From positions 1-5,605 of the forward strand of contig CAJACJ010000560.1 of assembly GCA_903938205.1 (NCBI GenBank): a stretch of DNA of 5,605 bases, given 5' to 3'. This document shows, piece after piece, positions 1 to 5,605 of the stretch (position 1 is its first letter; the number at the start of each line of letters is the position of its first letter). The notes under the pieces were generated by a model. That model saw only the letters and a list, made by a program, of their open reading frames with translations. It searched no databases and was not told the DNA's origin. The translations under genes and the position numbers were made by a program. Source of the DNA: an uncultured bacterium. GTDB taxonomy: Bacteria > Planctomycetota > Phycisphaerae > Phycisphaerales > SM1A02.

Positions 1-311
1 ACATGCAGGATGCCGCAGCTTTTGTTGAATTTTATCGCGATGCCGACTTGGTTATTTTTGACGCCATGTATTCCCTGGCCGACAGTGTCTCTGTGAAGGA
101 AGATTGGGGACACTCCAGCAATGTGGCGGGCGTTGAATTGTGCCAGCAAGCGCGCGTCAAACGTCTTGCGTTGGTGCATCACGATCCAGCCAATGATGAC
201 GCCACTGTTGAGCGGTTATGTCACGATGCTTTGCGGTTGGAAGAAATCACTCGCCAAGGTTCGCGCCTTGAAGTTCTTGCCGCCTATGACGGGTTGGAGA
301 TTCAACTTTAA
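1..311 (+). CDS. MBL-fold metallo-hydrolase, C-terminal fragment (5' end outside window)
   Basis: This is the last ~102 residues of a metallo-beta-lactamase-fold hydrolase; the reading frame is open to the window edge and the ATG at base 3 is probably internal. Counting from that ATG, the fragment has the bridging-metal aspartate motif LVIFDAMY (D20), a WGHSS motif (H37) and the motif LVHHDP (H59-H60-D61), which matches the last metal-ligand histidine of this fold. It ends with AAYDGLEIQL, a tail I recognise from stand-alone MBL proteins annotated as cyclic-nucleotide-phosphodiesterase-like or RNase Z-like hydrolases. The HxHxDH metal site would lie upstream and cannot be checked. The protein is probably a soluble, dinuclear-metal hydrolase; its substrate cannot be told from this part. 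The next gene on the same strand starts 165 bp downstream, so co-transcription is possible but unproven. Confidence 0.8.
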   Translation, partial: MQDAAAFVEFYRDADLVIFDAMYSLADSVSVKEDWGHSSNVAGVELCQQARVKRLALVHHDPANDDATVERLCHDALRLEEITRQGSRLEVLAAYDGLEIQL

Positions 312-343
312 ATTATAATTGTTGATGGTAATCCGCCATCTTG

Positions 344-359
344 AATGCACTCATGCATT
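344..359. other. Short inverted repeat after the MBL gene
   Basis: AATGCA-CTCA-TGCATT forms a perfect 6-bp stem with a 4-base loop, 33 bases after the stop codon of the MBL gene. It is AT-rich and no T-run follows it, so it would be a weak transcription terminator at best. The rest of the 165-base gap (312-476) shows no convincing promoter and no RNA gene. Confidence 0.25.
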
Positions 360-476
360 GCAGCGATGCGACCTGCGACGGATAAGAATGATCCAAATTT
401 CAATTGTGTGAAGCACTCGCCATCACATGATGCATGCGCGCGCAACGTATTCAGTCGAATTTGGTACAACCTGCGC

Positions 477-1397
477 ATGAAGACCAATCGCATTTGTAAA
501 TTGTTTTGTGCTGCCTCATTCATTGCGCTAGTTCTTTTCTGCGCACCATTGTTCGCGCAAACAACCGCGCCCGCCGCGCCAATTTCCGCCGCCGCAACAG
601 CTGTCGCCGCCTCATGGCCCGCGGATGAAGCTGGTTTGAACGCGCTTGCCGGAAAACTACTCAATGGTTGGTTCCAACAAATTGCGGACAAGGATATGAA
701 GGGTGTCATGGCGGCCATGCAACCCACGTTCCAAGTGATCACATTCGAGGGAGTCTTTGATCCAGCGACAAGCATGGGCTATATCAGCAGTCTGGGAACC
801 AAGGCGCCCAAGGTGAGCGACGTGATTGCCACACGTGTTGGCGACGCGTTGATCGCAACGTGTCTTGTGAAAGCCGATCAAGAAATAGACGGCAAAAAAC
901 TTTCTTCAGACGCCATGCCGCGCTTGGGTGTGTGGCAGATTGTGGATGGCGCTTGGAAAATGGCGGCGTGGGCCTCACTGAGTTCGCCATCTCCGCGACC
1001 CGCGCCCAAAGTTCCAGCCTTTGCCGGCGATGCTGCGATGAACACGCAGGGCGCCGCAATGTTGACTAAGTTTTTAATGTCGCAGCACAAAAAAGAATTG
1101 CCCGCCTTTGACGCCATGCTTGCAACAGGAATGCAGATTGTGAATTTCAAGGGACAACTTGGGCGCGATGACATGATGAATGGCGCCAAGCGGGCGACCA
1201 CGGAGATGCCTGTGTTGGCCGACACGCGCGCCACCAAGTGCGGCGATCTTCTTGTGGTGACTTGCAATCTAACCATGGGACAAAAAGTGGGTTTCACCAC
1301 TATTCCCGCTGATCCCGCGCCATTTTTGGCCGTGTTCCAAGGCTCAGGTGACGCCGCAAAAGTGATCGCCATCGCCAACACCAACAAGCCGAAATAA
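477..1397 (+). CDS. Exported protein with two tandem NTF2-like (DUF4440/SnoaL-type) repeats
   Basis: A 306-residue protein whose start at 477 is chosen because it gives a classic Sec signal peptide: basic MKTNR, a hydrophobic core (about residues 9-25) and a probable cut after LFA (A27). The frame stays open back to an ATG at 345, but that would bury the signal. No Shine-Dalgarno site is visible. An Ala/Pro/Thr-rich linker (28-50) precedes two homologous units of about 114 residues, roughly 58-171 and 192-305. They align without gaps at a fixed offset of 134 residues: Q86/Q220, F90/F224, G92/G226, D115/D249, AT 118-119/252-253, GD 122-123/256-257, TC 128-129/262-263, Q154/Q288, K161/K295. The helix-then-strand pattern and a VWQ-DGAWKMA ending resemble the cone-shaped NTF2-like fold (DUF4440/SnoaL). 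Such domains bind small ligands or act as enzymes; no catalytic set is evident, so the function is unknown. It is probably periplasmic. Confidence 0.8.
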   Translation: MKTNRICKLFCAASFIALVLFCAPLFAQTTAPAAPISAAATAVAASWPADEAGLNALAGKLLNGWFQQIADKDMKGVMAAMQPTFQVITFEGVFDPATSMGYISSLGTKAPKVSDVIATRVGDALIATCLVKADQEIDGKKLSSDAMPRLGVWQIVDGAWKMAAWASLSSPSPRPAPKVPAFAGDAAMNTQGAAMLTKFLMSQHKKELPAFDAMLATGMQIVNFKGQLGRDDMMNGAKRATTEMPVLADTRATKCGDLLVVTCNLTMGQKVGFTTIPADPAPFLAVFQGSGDAAKVIAIANTNKPK

Positions 1398-1437
1398 ATT
1401 TGGCGCGAGAAGTCTGTTCTGCGTGGGTAAACGTGTT

Positions 1438-1461
1438 GGCACTGCAGCACAGAGCAGTGCC
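1438..1461. terminator. Stem-loop between convergent genes, candidate bidirectional terminator
   Basis: GGCACTGC (1438-1445) and GCAGTGCC (1454-1461) form a perfect 8-bp stem, 6 of 8 pairs G-C, with an 8-base loop. It lies 40 bases past the stop of the NTF2-like gene and 9 bases past the stop of the HD-GYP gene, so it could end transcription from both sides. No T-run follows on either strand, which argues against a standard intrinsic terminator. The right arm also overlaps a second palindrome, GTGCC-GT-GGCAC (1457-1468). Confidence 0.5.
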
Positions 1462-1470
1462 GTGGCACAA

Positions 1471-2490
1471 TCAAGCGCCACTTGTGGTTGTGTCAGGTGA
1501 AGCGCCCACCATCATTTGCAAAAAGAGTTCGACCACCTTGGGATCAAGGTGCGTTCCTGATTGCTGGCGCATGTGCTCCACGATCTTGTCATAAGGCCAG
1601 GCCTTGCGGTAGGGGCGATCCGATGACAACGCGTCCCACACATCGACCACTGCGAAAATGCGCGCGGCCAAAGGAATTTCTTCGCCTTTGATTCCGCGAG
1701 GGTAGCCAGTGCCATCCCAGCGTTCGTGATGATTGAAAGGAATAGCAAGCGCAGGCCGCAGATATTCAATAGGCTCCAGCATCTCAATCGCAATTTGCGG
1801 ATGCTTTCGCATAATGTCCCACTCCGCTTCCGTCAGCGGACCTGTCTTGTGCAAAATGGAATCGGGCACGGCTATCTTTCCAATATCGTGAAGCAAAGCG
1901 CTGCGACGCACATGCACCAGCTCATCCTCATTGATTCCCATTAAGCGGGCAAGTTCAACCGTGAGCAGTGTGACACGCCGTGAATGATCTCCGGTTTCGT
2001 TGTCACGAAAATCCAGGGCGCGCACCCAGCCTTTCAGCGTGGCCTCGTAGGCGTCCTGCAATTCATGGTGAGCCTGCAGCAAATCGGCTTGTTGCTTCAT
2101 TAACTTTCGATAGCGATTCAAGCGGATGATGGTGTTCACGCGCGCGCGAATTTCCATGCGATCGATGGGCTTGGAAATAAAATCGTCGGCGCCGGCCTCA
2201 ATGCCTTCAAGTCGCGACGCCTTGTCGTCGAGGGCGGTGGTCATGACTACGGGCACATCCGCCAACAGAGGGTCCGCACGAATTCTGCGGCACACTTCAA
2301 AGCCGTCAATGCCTGGCATCATGACATCGAGCAAAATAAGATCGGGCTGCAAAATACTGGCTTGCTTCAGCGCGTCCAGGCCGTTGTCGCAGAAGTGCAA
2401 GTTGTGACCCAGTCCAGTGAGGACCGCCTCCAACGTTTCACGACCACGGGAGTCATCATCGACAATTAAAATATTTGATGGCGAGCTCAT
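1471..2490 (-). CDS. Response regulator with HD-GYP domain, predicted c-di-GMP phosphodiesterase (RpfG/HnoB type)
   Basis: A 339-residue two-domain output protein. The receiver domain (about 5-122) has the acidic pair D11/D12, phospho-acceptor D55 in LILLDVMMPG, T84/T85 and K107 in SKP, so it should accept phosphate. A helical, probably coiled-coil linker (about 123-150) leads to an HD-GYP domain (about 150-330). Its metal and signature residues look intact: E165 and H169 in ETGDHSRR, H201-D202 in LLHDIGK, H230, H254-H255 in NHHERWDGTGYP (GYP at 262-264) and D283. HD-GYP enzymes hydrolyse cyclic-di-GMP to pGpG or GMP, so this protein should lower cellular c-di-GMP when its receiver is phosphorylated. 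It is the last gene of the operon, 12 bases after the kinase stop. No Shine-Dalgarno site precedes its ATG, which suggests translation coupled to the kinase gene. Order and domains match HnoB of the Shewanella/Vibrio H-NOX circuit, but orthology is inferred. Confidence 0.93.
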   Translation of the reverse strand: MSSPSNILIVDDDSRGRETLEAVLTGLGHNLHFCDNGLDALKQASILQPDLILLDVMMPGIDGFEVCRRIRADPLLADVPVVMTTALDDKASRLEGIEAGADDFISKPIDRMEIRARVNTIIRLNRYRKLMKQQADLLQAHHELQDAYEATLKGWVRALDFRDNETGDHSRRVTLLTVELARLMGINEDELVHVRRSALLHDIGKIAVPDSILHKTGPLTEAEWDIMRKHPQIAIEMLEPIEYLRPALAIPFNHHERWDGTGYPRGIKGEEIPLAARIFAVVDVWDALSSDRPYRKAWPYDKIVEHMRQQSGTHLDPKVVELFLQMMVGASPDTTTSGA

Positions 2491-2502
2491 GGCGGATTTT
2501 GT

Positions 2503-4188
2503 TTATCGCGTTTCGTCTTTGGGCAAGTGGTTGTGAATGGTCTTCACCAATTGTTTCATATTCACTGGCTTGCTGAGATAGTCGTTGGCTCCAACAGCGA
2601 TACAGCGTTCGCGATCGCCCACCATTGCGCGCGAAGTTAAAGCGATAATAGGCATATCGGTGTGCTTATCATCGGCACGCAAATGGGCGATGGCGTCCAG
2701 GCCATCCATCAAGGGCATTTGGATATCCATGAGCACCAACGAAGGAATGTGCTCGCGCACCATCTTCACGGCTTCCAAACCATCGCGCGCTTGAATCACC
2801 CGTAAATTGTTGGCGCGCAGATAATCAGTGACCGTTATGAGGTTGATCTCATTGTCGTCGGCCACCAAGATGAGGGGAGTGTTGCTTCGAAGTGTTTCAG
2901 CCGTGGTGATTTCACTAAGGGATATTGTGTCGCTGGGGTTGTGTTGGTTCAAAGTATCCAAACCCTTGCATGGAATTCGAATGGTGAAGCAGCTGCCTTT
3001 GCCAATTTCGCTTTCCACTGCCACGCTCCCGCCATGTAGTTCAACCAGTTTCATAACCAAAGTCAGACCAAGTCCGGTGCCGGAGTACTGGCGGGAAAGC
3101 TTGGAATCCAATTGTGTGAAGGGACTAAAGAGGCGCTTTAAATCATCAGGGGCAATTCCAATGCCGGTGTCCCGAACGGAGAACATAAGGGATTCACTTT
3201 CCAAATCGCACTTGGTCTCCAGAGACACGCTGCCGCCATCAGGAGTGAATTTCACGGAATTGGAGAGCAGATTCACCAGGATTTGTTTCAAGCGGCGTTC
3301 GTCGGCAGTGAGCATGACGGATTGATTATCCATGACCAGCTTGAGATTTATTTTTTTCTTTTGCGCTTGTTCCATAACAAATCGCAAACTTGCTTGGCAT
3401 ACATCTTCCACATTGACTTTCGATAATTCAAGTTCCATTTTGCCGGCGCCAATTTTGGCGATGTCCAGCAAGTCGTTGATCAGCGATAAAAGATGGTGGC
3501 CACTTTCCGCGATGGTGTTGATGGATTTGACTTGCTTGGTGTTCATATCTCCGTATACGCCCTCGGCAAGCGATTCGGAAAGCCCAAGTATGGCGTTGAG
3601 CGGCGTGCGCAATTCATGGCTCATGGCCGACAAGAAATCATCCTTGGAGCGCATGACGCGCGACAGTTCGGCGTTGGCCAGTGAAAGTTCAGCGGTACGA
3701 ATAGCCACGCTGTGCTCGAGATTTGTAATTGATGTTGCTAAATCTCTTTTGGTTATATCGTTGGTTTGAGTTATCTGAATCAGGTCAATAGTGGAATCAT
3801 GTAGGGCAAAATCGTTCAGCACCAATTGCAATAATCTCATTTCCTTGAGTTCACGCACCCATGGCGAGCCAAGAAAAAGATATCGCTCCGGGTCGCGCAA
3901 AATCATCGCTTGCAAGCGCAACGATAAATCGGATGATGCGGATTTCAATATAAAGATTCCAGCTTTTCGACGCGATATTAATTCTGGAGTGATCCGTTGC
4001 GCGCGCTCGCGGGACAAATCAAAGAGAGAAAAGTGATCATTTATTTCCTGGCCCTCGCGAAATTGTGGGCAAATGCGGGCCAACACGGCGCCGGTTTGCA
4101 ACACGCGCATGTTTGCGTCTAATAGAAAGTGAAAAGGAAACAGCTTTGAAAACTGCTCGCGGTCAATCATGAAATCTGCCTGAGTCAT
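2503..4188 (-). CDS. Hybrid sensor histidine kinase: HNOBA - HisKA - HATPase - REC
   Basis: A 561-residue soluble kinase with no transmembrane segment. Residues about 11-140 match the heme-NO-binding-associated (HNOBA) domain: it opens with FPFHFLLDANMRVLQTG and ends with FLGSPWVRELKEM and LVLNDFALHDSTIDLI, strongly recalling soluble guanylate cyclases. A signalling coiled coil (about 145-185) leads to HisKA with H191 in SHELRTP. The ATPase domain has its N-box (N306, N310), G1 (DTGIG, D340) and G2 (SGTGLGL, 369-375). After a linker (about 409-436) a receiver follows with D444/D445, phospho-acceptor D488 in LVLMDIQMP, T518 and K540. No HPt domain is present. The ATG at 4188 is chosen over a TTG at 4209 because it overlaps the H-NOX stop as ATGA, a sign of translational coupling; no strong Shine-Dalgarno site is seen. 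The likely input is the neighbouring H-NOX protein docking on HNOBA; likely targets are its own REC and the downstream HD-GYP regulator. Confidence 0.93.
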   Translation of the reverse strand: MTQADFMIDREQFSKLFPFHFLLDANMRVLQTGAVLARICPQFREGQEINDHFSLFDLSRERAQRITPELISRRKAGIFILKSASSDLSLRLQAMILRDPERYLFLGSPWVRELKEMRLLQLVLNDFALHDSTIDLIQITQTNDITKRDLATSITNLEHSVAIRTAELSLANAELSRVMRSKDDFLSAMSHELRTPLNAILGLSESLAEGVYGDMNTKQVKSINTIAESGHHLLSLINDLLDIAKIGAGKMELELSKVNVEDVCQASLRFVMEQAQKKKINLKLVMDNQSVMLTADERRLKQILVNLLSNSVKFTPDGGSVSLETKCDLESESLMFSVRDTGIGIAPDDLKRLFSPFTQLDSKLSRQYSGTGLGLTLVMKLVELHGGSVAVESEIGKGSCFTIRIPCKGLDTLNQHNPSDTISLSEITTAETLRSNTPLILVADDNEINLITVTDYLRANNLRVIQARDGLEAVKMVREHIPSLVLMDIQMPLMDGLDAIAHLRADDKHTDMPIIALTSRAMVGDRERCIAVGANDYLSKPVNMKQLVKTIHNHLPKDETR

Positions 4189-4745
4189 TGTTTGGCCGCG
4201 TCGCCCCAATAGACAAGAAATTCGTCATGGTCGTCACCCTTGTCTTTGAATTTGGTCTGCGTGATTTGTGCGGGCGTGTCATACAATTTTGTAACGCCAC
4301 TGAAAAGGCCCCGCACAAAAACGGACAAGCCAGCGCGGTGGCTGTAGTAGTGCATGGTGATTCGATCCGCTTGCCGATCGGAACATTCAAAGCGCGGCGG
4401 TTTGAGATTCGGAAAAATAAGCGCTACGCGAATGTGGAACATTGGAAGGTATTCCAGAAACTCCGGCATATTGCGACCAGCGGAACTGAGCATGTCCCCG
4501 TATTCCTCACGCGCAGTGTGCAGCACCCAAAACTCGCCAAAGGCGAACAGAATTTCGTCCGCGCTCATGCCCAGCACTTCTGTGGCCGCGCCAATCAAGC
4601 CATAGGTCATGGCGTCGGGGTAGCTTTCATTGCTCAGGAAAACATCTTCCTTCACTCCCGCCTTCTTTTTAATTGCTTCCCACTTGTCAATTCCAAATTT
4701 CGTCGTGACAAGTGCTTGCACCGATTTGTTCACCATGCCGTACAT
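4185..4745 (-). CDS. H-NOX (HNOB) heme-based nitric oxide sensor, stand-alone
   Basis: A 186-residue cytosolic protein covering one complete H-NOX domain and nothing else, the usual length for bacterial stand-alone members. It starts MYGMVNK, as family members do. The proximal heme ligand is H104 (in PMFHIRV), followed by FPNLKPPRF with the heme-bending proline region. The heme-propionate motif YxSxR is Y133-S135-R137. The family body GEFWVLHTAREEYGDML (70-86) and the C-terminal DHDEFLVYW are also present. The position matching distal Tyr140 of the Thermoanaerobacter O2-binding H-NOX is V142 (five after the YxSxR arginine), and W9 is V9, so the pocket should favour NO over O2. It is the first gene of the minus-strand operon, with a strong AGGAG site. 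The kinase begins inside its stop codon. The protein probably controls that kinase. Confidence 0.95.
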   Translation of the reverse strand: MYGMVNKSVQALVTTKFGIDKWEAIKKKAGVKEDVFLSNESYPDAMTYGLIGAATEVLGMSADEILFAFGEFWVLHTAREEYGDMLSSAGRNMPEFLEYLPMFHIRVALIFPNLKPPRFECSDRQADRITMHYYSHRAGLSVFVRGLFSGVTKLYDTPAQITQTKFKDKGDDHDEFLVYWGDAAKQ

Positions 4746-4751
4746 GTCGGA

Positions 4752-4756
4752 CTCCT
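4752..4756 (-). promoter_or_regulatory. Strong Shine-Dalgarno site of the H-NOX gene
   Basis: Read on the minus strand, AGGAG lies six bases before the ATG at 4745, an ideal spacing. It is the only clear Shine-Dalgarno site in the window. It fixes the H-NOX start and implies that ribosomes load mainly at the first gene of the operon, with the kinase and HD-GYP genes relying on coupling. Confidence 0.8.
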
Positions 4757-4777
4757 AGAAAAAAGTGAAAGTATGAA

Positions 4778-4797
4778 ATTCAATTTGCGCATTGAAT
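4778..4797. promoter_or_regulatory. 20-bp inverted repeat, candidate operator or leader hairpin
   Basis: ATTCAAT-TTGCGC-ATTGAAT has perfect 7-bp arms and a 6-base centre, and its nearer edge is 32 bases upstream of the H-NOX start codon. The arm length and 20-bp span suit a dimeric repressor or activator site. It may lie between promoter and start codon, where binding would block transcription. It does not match an operator consensus that I know. Confidence 0.35.
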
Positions 4798-4904
4798 AGT
4801 AGTGAAATTGATACTAGGCGCAATGACTCACGCGCAAATGGTTCGTGGGGCCGTGAGCAACATGATGGAATTCCGTTGTAGGGGCTTTGCCTTATTATTG
4901 AGAT

Positions 4905-5605
4905 ATGCATATTCGAAAAGTATTTCTGCTCGCCCTTACTAGCGCGCTGGTCTGTTTTGATTTCGGTTGTCAAAGTGGTCCACCAAAGTTGAACACTGAA
5001 CAAAAAGCCGCGAAATTACAGACCTATATCGATCAGCAAACGCAGTTCTGGACACTGCGCCATGACCTGGTGCCAATCGCCAGACAGATTTCAGTTGTCG
5101 TTCCATTGGATTGCGATTTGGCGTTGCGCGATATCAAGGATCCGCAAATTCGTGAATACGTTCTCAACATCGCCGCTGGCGCCGGTATTTACGCCACTAC
5201 TCGGGTCTGGGTTTCTGATCCGCGCGTAGGGTTGGCGGACCTGATCATCATCACGCACTCAATTGAACAGACCATGAAAATCATGGCAAAGAAGGGGCCA
5301 TATCCATCGCTTGATCCCATGATTCAAACCATGGCCTCCATCATGGCAGATTTAAATATTTTGGGAACGAAATGGCTTGAGCCGCAAGTGCAGGCGCAGA
5401 TTCAGAAAGCGATAGAGGAGGATACGCAAACAAATTGGACCCCCGCGGCTGACTTGATGAAGGTGAATGAACTGCTGACCACCAAGTTCAAGGAGCCGGT
5501 TGGAATTCAAATTGATTCATCCTTTCTTCAGTTTGACGACAACGGTTTATTTGAGCGCGGCATAAGCGAACTGCATGACATGAATTTGGCTGCTGAGAAG
5601 GCATC
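4905..5605 (+). CDS. Putative lipoprotein of unknown function (3' end outside window)
   Basis: An open frame of 233 codons runs off the window end. The start at 4905 is the first possible ATG, because an in-frame TGA lies two codons upstream (4899-4901). No useful Shine-Dalgarno site is seen. The leader has basic HIRK, a hydrophobic stretch (6-18) and C22 in FDFGCQSG; this resembles a lipoprotein signal, but D and F at -3 and -2 make the lipobox poor, so membrane anchoring is only likely. The rest is mixed helix and strand, with QISVVVPLDCDLALRD (about 64-79) and DPRVGLADLIIITHSIEQTM (105-124) as its most distinctive stretches. Helical segments follow (about 135-170). I do not recognise the family and see no catalytic motif. 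It is divergent from the H-NOX operon; shared control is possible but not shown. Confidence 0.75.
   Translation, partial: MHIRKVFLLALTSALVCFDFGCQSGPPKLNTEQKAAKLQTYIDQQTQFWTLRHDLVPIARQISVVVPLDCDLALRDIKDPQIREYVLNIAAGAGIYATTRVWVSDPRVGLADLIIITHSIEQTMKIMAKKGPYPSLDPMIQTMASIMADLNILGTKWLEPQVQAQIQKAIEEDTQTNWTPAADLMKVNELLTTKFKEPVGIQIDSSFLQFDDNGLFERGISELHDMNLAAEKA

Larger units (their letters stand above)
4746..4904. promoter_or_regulatory. Divergent intergenic region holding the control signals of the H-NOX operon and the lipoprotein gene
   Basis: These 159 bases separate two genes transcribed away from each other, so both promoters should lie here. On the minus strand a possible -10 box TAGTAT (4811-4816) has TTGCGC at 4832-4837 upstream with a short 15-base spacer; this is a weak match to a sigma-70 promoter. 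On the plus strand TATTAT (4893-4898) is too close to the ATG to be a convincing -10 box. The region also has a 7-bp inverted repeat (4778-4797), three TTGCGC hexamers and a long-loop repeat CTCACG/CGTGAG (4827-4832 and 4852-4857). No complete FNR/Dnr, NorR or NsrR site is visible. Confidence 0.4.

Noticed and set aside
430..444. 15-base alternating purine-pyrimidine tract (ATGCATGCGCGCGCA), a potential Z-DNA site
   Set aside because: GCGCGC runs are common throughout this window, including inside genes, so the tract is likely compositional and not a specific signal.
345..476. Longer N-terminus for the NTF2-like protein, starting at the ATG at 345
   Set aside because: It would place 44 residues of ordinary composition before a textbook signal peptide that starts at 477, and the ATG at 345 lies inside a small hairpin with no ribosome site.
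308..1474. Minus-strand open frames opposite the NTF2-like gene (308-775, 657-881, 784-1059, 878-1474)
   Set aside because: They overlap each other and a signal-peptide-bearing gene, have no ribosome sites, and their translations lack domain features.
4189..4209. TTG start for the kinase, seven codons upstream
   Set aside because: The ATG at 4188 forms an ATGA overlap with the H-NOX stop, and the extra residues (MGRRGQT) are not part of the HNOBA domain.
4188..4799. 203-codon plus-strand open frame opposite the H-NOX gene
   Set aside because: It is the antisense shadow of a gene with all H-NOX motifs intact, and its translation shows no recognisable motif.
4808..4821. Possible FNR/Dnr box beginning TTGAT at 4808
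   Set aside because: The second half-site ATCAA is absent at the required spacing; only one half-site is present.
1..5605. Search for tRNA, rRNA, CRISPR arrays, insertion sequences and attachment sites
   Set aside because: No cloverleaf-like or rRNA-like sequence, no spaced direct repeats, no transposase motif and no terminal repeats were seen; the window is almost fully accounted for by genes and short gaps.

Overview
The window (about 50% GC by eye) reads as part of a bacterial chromosome with an envelope typical of Gram-negative bacteria: one protein has a clear Sec signal peptide and another a lipoprotein-like leader. Only one gene (H-NOX) has a strong Shine-Dalgarno site. Weak leaders of this kind occur in Planctomycetota and relatives, but nothing here fixes the phylum, so I leave taxonomy open.

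Layout. Bases 1-311 (+) are the C-terminal end of an MBL-fold metallo-hydrolase that starts outside the window. Bases 477-1397 (+) encode an exported protein of two tandem NTF2-like (DUF4440/SnoaL-type) repeats. It converges on a three-gene minus-strand operon (4745 down to 1471), and a perfect 8-bp stem-loop separates the two units. In transcription order the operon encodes an H-NOX heme nitric-oxide sensor (4745-4185), a hybrid histidine kinase whose N-terminus is an HNOBA (H-NOX-associated) domain (4188-2503), and a REC-HD-GYP cyclic-di-GMP phosphodiesterase (2490-1471). A 159-bp intergenic region with a 20-bp inverted repeat and three TTGCGC hexamers separates this operon from a divergent, unrecognised putative lipoprotein gene (4905 to the window end, + strand).

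How the genes work together. The minus-strand operon looks like a complete nitric-oxide-to-c-di-GMP pathway. Heme-bound NO would change the H-NOX protein, which would act on the kinase, probably through the HNOBA domain. The kinase would phosphorylate its own C-terminal receiver and/or the receiver of the HD-GYP protein, setting c-di-GMP hydrolysis and so motile versus attached lifestyle. H-NOX/kinase/HD-GYP circuits are known from Shewanella and Vibrio (HnoX-HnoK-HnoB). The feature that stands out here is a cytosolic hybrid kinase carrying the HNOBA domain best known from soluble guanylate cyclases, paired with a stand-alone H-NOX through an ATGA overlap. The flanking genes (hydrolase fragment, NTF2-like protein, lipoprotein) have no sequence-evident link to this pathway.
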